NCBI GenBank assembly: GCA_914767715.1
Contig: OU612067.1
Coordinates: forward strand, 3,408,001 to 3,472,000
Reading direction: 5' to 3'
DNA: 64,000 nt
From: Membranipora membranacea
Taxonomy: Eukaryota > Bryozoa > Gymnolaemata > Cheilostomatida > Membraniporidae
In this document: positions 36,801-48,800 of the stretch, piece by piece
Numbering within the stretch: position 1 is the stretch's first letter
How the letters are laid out: every line of letters begins with the position of its first letter
The notes under the pieces: model-generated
The model's database searches: none
Told to the model about the DNA's origin: nothing
What the model saw: the letters and a program-made list of their open reading frames with translations, nothing else
Position numbers and translations under genes: made by a program

Positions 36801-39800
36801 GGATCAGACAGTGTAGGTAAATATTTTACAACTATCACCAGTCTAGCAAAACAAACATTTCCTGATCTAGGTGAAGCAGCCCTAGACGAAATTATAAAAT
36901 CTCAGTTCATTAGAGGATTGGATAATCGTACTAAGAGGCAAGTCCTTAACAGAGGACAGATCACATTACAAGAGGCATTTAGAATGGCCGAGCGAATTGA
37001 AAATACAAGCGTGGTATTAGATAATGACCCTGACTCACGCAATACACGTCGTCCTACTCATGGACATACCCATGCCATTATGGCATCACAAGATAATGAA
37101 TTGATGCAATCATTAGTAAAACAGGTCAAAGATTTAGACGTAAGGAATAGACAGCAAGTGGCTGATCAAGATAGGCAGTTGAATAACCAAAGGTCAAATT
37201 GGCAGCCTAGATCAGCTCCAAATAATAGGTTTCAACCAAGTAATCAGAATTTAAACCAAAATAGATTTGGCCAAAGACAGTTTGGGACGCAATATAGACC
37301 TAACACGGATCGATTTGGGAACCCACAGAGAACACAGTATAATCAAAATTATAAAGCTGCGTTTACATGTGAGACAAATCGGCTAATAATAACAACTCCG
37401 ACACAGATTATGAATCTGCTCTATAATCGTTGCCTGTCAACATGTCAACGATACGCTATTTACACACTGTTCATGCCTAACCGATTTCAACACAAACTTC
37501 CAACTCAACTTGTCTCTGATTGGCTAGTGAGACAACTAGTTGGTTTATTCAGTAGTAGTATTAGCTAGTAACTAGTAGTAACTAGTTAGTAATTCATAGC
37601 TGGAGAGTGGAGTCTCCTTCACTAGTCTCCCTAGTTGAAAGGCTACTGTTGTGCCCCTGCAGACTGAGACTGAGACTGACAGAGAGTCATGTATAGTAAT
37701 GATTCATCATCTGATGAAGGTGTTATAATAGCAGCAGCAGCAATAACTGTTATAACTATATTGCTGTACAAGTTGCTGCTAAGGACAAGGAAAGGGTGAA
37801 AGAAATATAATGATCAATCATCATAACTTATACTCATTTATTGGCTGAACCATTCATAATCGTTAAGATCTGTCGTTCACTTGTGACATTGTCACAAGTG
37901 AACGATTTTGAACAATACAGATTTAAACACCGATTTAAACACAGATTAACTGTTTACACGGTCAGTCAAATCGCTGACCTGTGTCGGAGTTGTTATTATT
38001 AGCCGATTTGTCTCACATGTAAACGCAGCTTAACCGTAATCATGGATACAATGCTAGACCACAATATCAATCATACAACAGGGGTAATAATCATAGTGAT
38101 GCCAGACCGCCATATGAATCTAATCAGGGTCGTTATAATAATCTTAGAAACACACCAGGTCAATCTCTAAACAGAAATCTGAGACCAAGTGCAGGCCCAC
38201 AAAATAACCGGTCAGATCCGGAAACCGCATTAAGAAATTATGCTCAAGAAAATTTACAGCCCGCTAATAATCTTACTCATCGAGGAGGCCAACGATGCTC
38301 ACGATGTCTAGTGGTAGGCCACAATGCCTACTCTTGTAGAACTAACCCTAATGCAAACAGGACTTCATTTGGCATGATGGTTGGAGAAGAAATTTTGTGG
38401 CCAATGTTAGCACACAGAGGAAATGTAGAGAAAATTGATGAACAACACACACCCTTGCAAAAGGTGGAACAGTTGACAGAAAAGGTTGAAAATGCTCACT
38501 GCACAAATCATGACAGCAAGGCGGTTTTTCCGTTGGTATTTGAGGAAAAACTTTATGGAATGACCGAAGTAGATAATGAACACTCACCTTCATATCCAGT
38601 AGAAAATAATCAATGTGAAGATACGGATGACACAAGTAGTGCTGAGCGCCCAGTACATGGTCAGAAACCATCTCACCACACGTCATCTTATGAAACATTA
38701 TCAGATGATAACTTATTCACGCCCACACCACAATCTGTAGAATTTGTATACTCTACAATAACACAACCAGCAAATTATGTTTATAAACTACAACCATCAC
38801 GATTAGATTCTGGGAGAAGGGTTATTAATTTATCTCAAATGTTAAATGAAAATTCAAGCTACAGCTCAGTGGGAAGCTATCAAGATGCCCAGAAAGAGGA
38901 TGAAGTTTTCACCCTCGATGAAGAAAGGGAGGCAGAGGTCTTCCTAGACGCAGTAAAACATTGGGAATTTTGGTTTCGCAGGGTAGAGGCCAAATTGACA
39001 TTAGAACTAAGTAGTTACAAGGTATGGGAATATTTGCACGATTTACTATGGGAAAATGTGCCAGATTATCGCATGATATCAGGACCCCATCCAGGGAGTA
39101 CACGCCGCCACCATGTCTACATGATGTTTGATAATATGAATACGCCTAGAGACCGAGGCAAGTCAGTTATGCGATCAGTTAGAACACAAAACTCTATTAC
39201 ATCAGATTCAAACAGAAAATTGGAAATTAAATCTGATCTAGAGCGCTTAGTCAAAAGAAACGATGAGCTAGTTTTACAGCAAACAAAGTTGAGACGTCAG
39301 GGTTACACATTTCTGTTTGGGGTAAAATGTCTAACCATGCTCATGCTGATATTGATACAACAGACAAAAGGAAACTCTATTGATAATATGCAACCTATGA
39401 TATGCCATCAAAATTCTGGACTTGACTCAAGATCACACTTGCTCAGGTTAGAGAATTCTACACAATGCCCAAAATATGTGGAGTCTAATGACGCCGTTCA
39501 GAAAATAAGTATGGTATTTTACCAGCAGCTTCCAACTACGGAGCAGGAAATCGGGTTTTTATGTTATGAACGTATTACAACTATCAGAACATTCCTATAT
39601 TTTTTGTGCTGATGAACGAGTTCATCATGAAACCGAAAGTTATGAGCCTGTTTCACTGGAAGTTTGCCAAGATATGATACACCGTAAAGGACTCGTTGGA
39701 AACATGCTATATGAAAAGAATGGAGAAACTTCCCTTCATGCTTCAACAACGCCAACTTACACCTGGTGTTGTAAGTGGTTTAATAAAACCGTTCATGATT

Positions 39801-42800
39801 ACATACTGGAAAAGGGATACTTGTATTACAATACAAAATCAAAAGTGATTAAAACCTCATTAGGAAATGTTCATGGATGTGATTACCTGAGTGGAAATTG
39901 TATAATTCCAGGGTATGGGACTATCATGTGGGAACCGCAATTAAATGAAACCTGTAGGTACACTGTATGGGATACAAAAACAGGGGAATTTTGGAATAAT
40001 AACTGGTTGTCTTCCGATAGAATAATGGGTTTGAGTTTCGTGGAACATGGGCTGGAAAGAACAGAGTTATGCCCAGAAACCGGAAAACAACCAGCTATTT
40101 CGGCGCTAATATCAGATCAAGGTTTTTATGTTTCTAATTCATCTCCCATCGCAATAGGTCAGAGTAGTTCCTCGTACATGCCAGCAATACCACCACAAGG
40201 TGCAACACCAGACATTCAAGGTACTTATGCCACATTTAATTCAATTGGACAATCATTAACAATTTCCATAAGAAAGAATGCTATAAAAACATCCTGGACT
40301 GGAGTACAATACCTTTGTGAGCATGAGAAAACAGCACTCCAATTCTTTAGAGCGATTATAAAAGCCGAGCCGACCTTCACTATTAGACAATTGTTGTCTG
40401 ACCCATATGTAACAGCTAGGATGTTGACCAGCTCTGTGGTGGCAGTAGATTCCTGTATTCCTGTAAATAGTTATAATTTAAATATAACTAGGGTTCACAA
40501 GGGTTGCCTAAACCGAGTGCCTATACAATTTAATTGGATGAAAAATTCAAACGCCACAGGATACTTAGACCCACACACAAACATTATACACAAAAATGCT
40601 ATTGAAATAGACTGCCACACCGCTGCATCAACCATGATCAGTTTAAACGGGTCAACTTATGAATACACATGGAAGGACGGAACATATAGACTTATGGGTG
40701 ATATTGCAGAAATGAGAACCAAGGCTTTCCATCCTAATATTACATTTCAACCCTTGCCACTGAATATATATCGAGAAGATAGAGAAATGGTTCCAATTGC
40801 AGACATATATTCCAAAGGGGAACTGCTAAATTATTTTGTGGAAACTATAGCATTTGAGAGAAAAAGAATGAGACAGGTTGGATTATGGCCAAACTCAGGA
40901 AAAATTGCAACGTCAGACATCACTACAAATACATCAAAATTGAATTTTTTTGATTGGTTTACAGCAGGTTGGCATAAAATCTTGCAATATTGGACAATCG
41001 CAGTAAATGGTTTGGTCACACTCTTTGTGTTGGTTGTAATGTGTCAATGCTTCAAAAGTGGTGTGAAGAGATTGATCCCGCAAAATGTAAGGGATAAATA
41101 GTAAATGTAGAGAGATAAATTAAAACAGTAAAAAAAAAAACAACCCAAAGCATGACAGAAACAAAGCTATCAATATTAGTTATATGTATGGTATAAATTA
41201 ATGCAAACTTACAACTTGTGCAGTGACACTGTGTTTGTAATAATGCTGCCGGCTACATTGTAAGGATAAATTGGAGCGCAGCGTAAAACAGAAATATAAG
41301 TTGATACAAAATGGAGGCTCGTCGATTAGCTGGTTGGCTGTACGAGTCTTGACAAGGAAGTGGTGCATAAAATGATGACAAACAAGTCTATACTTAGAAT
41401 GAGTGCGGTTAATAGTAATCAAGATTTCCATGTAGTAAAATGTAGGGCTGTGGTTTACAAAAAAATGTCAGCATCAACAGTTCTTATGGGTAAAAAAACC
41501 GCTAATAGGTAATTGCGACAGCATTGGTCGATCTGAAAATTTAGCTGCATGAATCAGATCTATGACACTGATACAGTCAGCAATAACTAATTGAAATTGA
41601 AACATGTTAGTTTGCAAGTTAAATTGAGAATTGATGAAAATCTTACCTTATCATTTAGTTGGCAGTAAAATAATATCCAAGATAAAATTAGACTGAAGTA
41701 ACTGGCACTGAACAGTCAAAAATGCAGCTGACTTATTTTACTATTGATATCTGCTGCTTACAACTAGAGGTCACCAACACTATACAGGCATATCTCGTGA
41801 CTGATCTTATGTAAGAATCAGAGCTCACTGAAAGTGAAATGTCTATGTCAAAATCATGAACTGACTAAAACGGTCTGACAACAAATTCGCAATCAAATAG
41901 GTTGAACTTTGAATCTATGCAGTTTTATTTGCAGCAGATGATATAATTTTATTAACTTATCCAGGCCTCATTATAATAAATAATGATAAGAGCCGTGAAT
42001 GACCAATCTTTCGAGAGTTAAAAGCTCACAACATACAATTGTCTTTTCCTCTGACAGGGAAAGATGACTCTGATTTTAGTTGATAGTACATCCTGGTCAA
42101 AGATGAAATTTAACAAATGACTCAAAGCATCTTTTTGGATATTTAACAAACAGCAATGGAAGGGATCAATATCTGAAAATCCGAGGTCGGATTTTTGGGC
42201 AAGAGTGGGTAGTGCTGTCAGCACAGAAAAAAGTAAAACAGCTCCAAGCTTAGCCCAGCTTTAATTATTATAAACATTACGCTTTCTTTGATTTTAACTA
42301 CATATATTTCGTTATAAAATATGCATGAATACAATTGATAATTAATGTTCTTTTGACAATCAAAGCCAGTTCAGTCCAGTATAGGAGCGAACTCCATCCA
42401 CCTATAATTACATAATATATATATCATTATCACATTAATAAACGTTAACCTCACACCCTTCCTTTTTCCTTTTTGTTTTGACATCAAACTATATAATCAG
42501 GATAACCAATGACAGCCACACTTGGTTACCGCAGATGCCATTAGCTCAGCTAGAATATAGAACAGCCTTTACAAATGACATCCATGGTTAATGGCAAATA
42601 ATTGCTCTTTATAATTGACCCTGAATGTTGCATCACATATTCATTCACTATTAGCTATCATGACAGCAGCAGTACAAGATAGATATCAGTTCCATTAAGT
42701 GCTGTTTCTCAAGTTGTCTTCCCCTTTTATAATGCAGGATAACTCCTGACTTTACTAGATCACGTATCATTATAGGACACTGGAAATTCCACTGTCTCAA

Positions 42801-45800
42801 AGTGAAGACAGCCAATGAGAATGTTTGGCTTAAAATAGACTGCGTATCATAATTATTCTAAGCAAATGATGCTTTGGCTTAAAATAGACTATATGTCATA
42901 GGGCTTAAGCCAATGAGATTATCTTATGTACAATTTCCACATACGGTGCAATCCTGCAATCAATTATGTAAGAAAGACTGAGAGTAAAACATCTTTTTAC
43001 AGGGAAAACAGCACCGCACCCGCAATGAAACAGCACAGAGATGAAAAAAACAACAGTCTTGGGAATGATGCAAGGTTTCAGCGAGCACCACCGGAGAGTA
43101 TAAAAGGAGGAAAATTCAAGAAAAAAAGACAAGTGCTCACCGGATACAAAACCATATTATAGCAGTAGAAAACATGTAGTAGAGCATTTCATATTTTTAT
43201 ATAAATCTGATTTTAATTTTGAGAATTAATTTTACGATGAATTATTTTTACTCTGGATTATTCACACTTTGGAGACTGGATATATTATAAGCAGGAGGAC
43301 GACAAGGATACATTGGTAATTATACTTTATTTTGAAAAGGATTATTATCATTTTTTTTTATTAATAATTTTATACTTCTACATTTTTAAATTGACATTTT
43401 TGTATTCACATTTAAATTTAGAACAAAATAAATAGTTGTATTGACCTCAACTAAGCATCCGCTTGATTAAATTACTGAGTTGTAAACAACCACTGAGTAT
43501 CAGGATTCAAGAGTCATTAACCCAGTCTTTGACCTTGCAAAATTATCGTTTTTATAAAGCGTCAAGAATTTTATTATCTTTGAGTAGTCAAAGATACTTT
43601 GAACTAGAATTGTGAAAGTCGAATATATCATCAAGAGTCTTTAGCGCAGTCTTTGACCTTGTAAAATTATCACTCTATAAGCATCAATAATTTTATTATC
43701 TTTGAGTAGTCAAAGATAATTTGAAATAGAATTGTGATAGGTCAATTAAAGCATCGAGCTAAAATTAAAGCTAAATTTGAAGCGACCTAGAGCTATTCTC
43801 ATTCCAGACAGAGAAGTGAATTGAAGTCTGTAACCTATCAATTGGTTACAAGGCCTGTGATTCTAATACAACTGCCGGTGTCACCTAATTGGACTTCCAG
43901 GCACTAAACAAAGTCCAACAGCCTTGTTGGAATTTAAATCTCCACAAATAAGTGAGATTATTTATAGATAACTACGCAATATATATATATCAAACTACGA
44001 ACCACAGGCTAATATTTATTATAGCCACGAGTTCATAAACCACATACAGTTATCAATCGCTTTGTGGTGCATGAGTATTGTCTCAAGCTTATAACAAGCT
44101 TTCTGCTAGCCCAATTTAGGGATACCTGCGGTTTATTGGCAGGAGCTGCCCTTTGAATGACTAAGGAGCCAACTTCTCCTTAGTTCAAGAGTGGTCAGAC
44201 TTATAAACAATTCTAAGGGTTTCTCTAAACCTGGAAAGGGAAGCCAGCTATTCGTCTCTTGAAATTTTGCCAAGGTTAATTGACACATGTGGTTAATTGA
44301 GTGCTACCAAATTTACACACACACACACACATAGAACCTGAATTACGTCATCGATATATTATTCATTCATAGATTTTATAGAAGGAGCAAACAACTCCAA
44401 ATTGAATACACAAAGATAACTAAATTCATTAAATTACGTGTTGGAACTTGGAGTTATTCAGAGTAACTTCCTTACCCCTATTTCCATTTCCGTTCCTCAC
44501 AGCATATACTTTATAAGTATATGCGGGGAACCACCTTTATCATAATTTCTATTTCCGTTCCTCACATCACACTGGGATCATCAGAAGTCACTCACAGTAT
44601 CCAGACCCGATATATAACAAAAATATGAGCGCAGGCCTGACCATAACTGATCTCAACAGCACTGTATCTGATGTCCTTCTGGTTAAGTTTGACTCTGTAT
44701 TTGACATCAATTTGAGTCATCCCATGAATCGTGATTGCGGCAATAGTCATCTCATAGTTGATCGTGATGGTCCAAACAAGACATCATACTGTAATGATAA
44801 TCCACCTCATACTAATGTCTGGTTGCCCTATCAGATAACAGACAGTCAGTTTATCTTCCAATTATATACTCGATACGATGAAGGCCGGCCCGGTGATGCT
44901 GGATTTTCTCTCACTTATATTGGTGAGTGTCCTAAGGTTTGATACATGATGTGTATGTTAAAGTGGCATACAACCCTGGCACCACTAGATATAAATCCAC
45001 TTGCAATTTGCCATCACAGATTGGTATCATACTCAACAATGAAAATCCTGGGTATAAGCGCTGGTTCTGTACCACAGGGCAGTCAGCAGCCCCTAAATCC
45101 CAATGGCTGCAAAAACTGAATTAAATTGTGAAGCTATGTTTTGTTTATAATCTCATAGAAAATCATTAATTTATTTTTATTGAAGGCGAAAACATTGTTT
45201 TTATAGATGATTTTTCAATTGACATGACTGTTTATGTATTTAGATTAAAACAAACAAAAGATAACTGCATTAATTCTAGAAACAATTACTTTTCTACATC
45301 AACTTTTTCCAGCAATATATTATTTATTTCGAGAGTATTAACACTTGGCCAATCATATTGGGTGTGCCTGCTACTGAAACAAAATGGTGGATGAGAGTTT
45401 GAAATTGAAATAATTAAAATTTTGTAATTCAATATTTTTTTATAACATGTAAATTTAGAAGTTGTACAACATTACGCATCAAATATCAAAATATAACTTT
45501 TGTGGTTGTCTGCTACTTTAAGTATCCATGATAGACGACAAAACTTCCTTTGCATATAAATGTATGTAAGGGTCGATTTGTATGTAAGTGTCCTTTTGTG
45601 TTTAAGGGTCCATTTTTATGTAATGGTCATTTCATATGCAAGGGTCCATTTAATGTAATTGCTCATTTCTATGTGAATATGTATGTATATGTATCCGTAT
45701 AATTGTATGTAATGGTCCATCTGTGTATGTATATATATATATCTGTATATTTGCTTGTAGAGGTTCCATTTGATTTTTTATTCCGTTCCTCTCCTGTTGT

Positions 45801-48800
45801 ATGCTCCTGGCTCTGATATGTTTTTAATGTAAAAGTCTTCACTTAATTTGCATTACTTCCCACTGTGGCAGCTAAATGTTTATGACAAAGCAATAAAATG
45901 CTGCAAATGTTTATGATCTCACTATACTTTTCCCTAACGAGCGGTTTTGGTGACAAAGCTATAATAAATTGTAATGATTGACATTAAACTTTCATTGCAG
46001 TGGCAAGTTCAATTCAGCGACATTCATCAAATGCAGAGAGTAATCCACTGTACGTGCCTGTGACAGAAGGTTACATTGTAAGTCATCCAAACTTCGATGT
46101 GAAAAGCTTCGACAGCCGACACAAATCAGCGCTCATCACCGATGAATTAGACTCGAATGCTGTGAATATTCTCACTATAAACTTGATCGGATTAACTCCA
46201 AACGATATCTCTCGAGGCTGTGATGAGTTTCTCTCTGTGATTGGTGTGAGGAAAAAATGGAAATCTGATAATAACATGGCCAGTTTCTGCCGTGGGAGAC
46301 CCAGCAATGAGAAAGCACTACAGCTTCAGCCAGTTGTGAATTTGGACTATAACTTTTTCATCACAGACAACAATCCACAGATTGTCAGATTTCAAACCCA
46401 AATTGCCCAGAATGCATCTGGATTTCTCTTTCACTATTCAGGTTTGTAGTTGTCTGAGATATATATCTCCATGAAGCATCAGTAAAAAAGATCGTTCCAA
46501 CATCACCATGGTCTTGGATAATGTGGAACAAAGTAAAAGAATGTGACATCAATCAGCAGCTGCCAATAACCAATTATTGTCATGAAACTGAAATATTTAA
46601 TTGATTAATCAATTAAATGTTTCAGTTTCATGACAATAATGATGGCTGAATACACTTTTACCTTGTCCAAGACAGGGTCCTGAATAGATGTTTGGAACTC
46701 TCAATAGAAATAATATTGTAGAATCTTTAGCACCAAATATCATGGCAGGGGAGAATAATATGAAAATCTCGCATTCTCTTGCATTTGTTCGTGTATTTTT
46801 TATCTATTGTAAACATTGCTCGCCGTTCACTTTTGATTGAATGTTTCAAGGATTCTTAGTTTACAGTTATGGGTGTAGTAAACTTAGCTTACAGTCCTAC
46901 CAACAACTTTACCTTCCCAATAACCATAAATCACACAGAGAATTATGTGCCCAGAGCAGTACACATGGAATTCAGAAAATACAATGCAGTGGAACAACTT
47001 GGGTGGAAGTGAGCGAGGGAACTGACTCGTCGTCCCTTTGTTTAGAAGTAATAGGTAAGTTCAAGGTCATTTCGACATTGAGCCGTTTGTTGTTTGTTTT
47101 GAGTTTGAGCAAATTCTATATGTACGTATATCAGATTGCTCGTAAAGCTTGATACATAAGAACCTTTGCGGGATAAGGGCTTAGGTTCTCAAACTAAGGT
47201 AAAGGAACGAATCAGGCTCGTCTTACGCATTATTAATTAATAATACCATTATTACAGGAATGACTGATAATACAAAGGAGGATAATGATGGAACTATCTT
47301 AGCTGGATCAGTTACAGGTGGAGTAATCATCTTCGCTTTGATCGCGGTTACTATTGTGCTCGTAAGAAGGCACCAGCAAAGGTATGTCCCCTCTGATCCA
47401 TTTCTTGGATGCCTGGTAAGATCTTCACACTTTTTCTACTTGAGAAAACTATTTTTCATTTTACTTATAACGCACTCTCCATTTTTTATACCAGAAGACC
47501 TATAATGGTAATTTTGAATGTCTCCGCATCTAAATGGTTCTATAGTCGAAATAAAGCTATACATACATACATACAATGACTCATAGTGGTTCAATACTCC
47601 TATACAGTTCTGGATCTGGTTCCATAAGTTAAATGATTATAATTGCTTGGAAATGTATCATTGATATCTGATGCACCTCTGGCACAAACCAATATACAGA
47701 GCAGAAGTTGTCTGCCGTCCTTTCGTGAGAAGACAACCTCTAAAGCTCTTTTTCATATTTCGCATCATTTGTCAGCAATGAAAAACCTAGTCGTTCAAAC
47801 AGACATAATATGTCATATAATATTTTAATTCAAGGAAAAGCAAAATGCATTTGAGCATCCAAGTGGGATGCTAAGCACTCACAAAGTATCAAATATCTTC
47901 AGAAAATGATGCTTGAATAATATTAAAATATAAGTTTGAATTGAATTACTTCCTGATTTAGATTACCAACTGGATCATCAGTGCTCAGTCATCGATCACA
48001 ATCACAAGTTCCCAATCCCAACAGTAGTACAGCACCTCAACAATGTGACACAGCATCAGAGCAGACTGGCGTTCTTCGTTCTGGTGGAGATTCTTATATT
48101 AGCCGTATGTATTTGATCAGGGTCATATTTAGGAATTAATTTATTAAGCACATAATTTTCTCACTCTGAAATGTTATACACAGCAGCATAACTGCAGATT
48201 TCTACAATTATCTTATATCTTCATGTATGACGACATTAAATATATATAAGAGTTGTCGATTAGATTCATTGATCCATGTATTGATATTGGGTGGATGTTA
48301 AACTTTATATATAGGTACTCAGTATGTTTTCAAAGTGCGATATCAATAACATCGGACAGGGTTAAAGGTTACGTTGTCAAATTTCTTTCACAAAGTTGAG
48401 CATAAAACTAAATTAATTAATTTTTGTGGTGTAATCTTGACATAGCTCGTAGAGTTTGACAATGTTCTATTTGATGTATTAACAGGTCATACATTGAGAG
48501 GTTCTGCAGTAGAGAGCGGATCATATGAAGTTATTAATGATGATTATCAGCTAGCTGGCCCTACTTGGGAGGAGTATGAGAACAGTGCCTCTATACAAAG
48601 GTTAGTTTATGAAGCTGACATGTGTCTGTTTGTGTGCTGAGCTTACACTTTGCTATTCATGTTTCATTAATTTGTAATGAAGTTTGGTAGAGCAAGAGAT
48701 GACAAGCCGGCCTCGTCCGAAGTTGTTTTCAATTTTCTAACCAGGACCGGCCGTCCAATCTGTAATAGTATGCAACTATGTTATAGTATATAAGTATGGT

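Larger units (their letters stand above)
31492..44566 (+). mobile_element. LTR retroelement, 13,075 bp, with gag and env-like genes but no visible pol
   Basis: Two LTRs of identical length (2,351 bp) bound the element. They begin TGTCAG and end CTCACA and differ at three positions only. The flanks carry tcac (or atcac, if the last LTR base is given to the flank) at 31,487-31,491 and 44,566-44,570. Inside: a tRNA-primer-site candidate right after the 5' LTR, a Gag-type open frame with a retrotransposon gag domain and a CCHC knuckle (Ty3-like in general character), a nested DNA element, and an envelope-like membrane glycoprotein in two overlapping frames. Reading all frames between gag and the 3' LTR, I see no protease DTG/DSG context, no Y-x-DD reverse transcriptase core, and no integrase zinc finger or catalytic core. 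The element therefore looks non-autonomous, needing pol from a relative, yet its LTRs say it moved recently. Confidence 0.93.

Noticed and set aside
37355-37568. Extra C-terminus of the gag frame
   Set aside because: These codons lie inside the nested Harbinger-like element and are not part of Gag.
37869-38340. Hidden pol remnant after gag
   Set aside because: Reading all frames from the nested element to the envelope shows no RT, protease or integrase signature; the frame continues as the Gag zinc knuckle.
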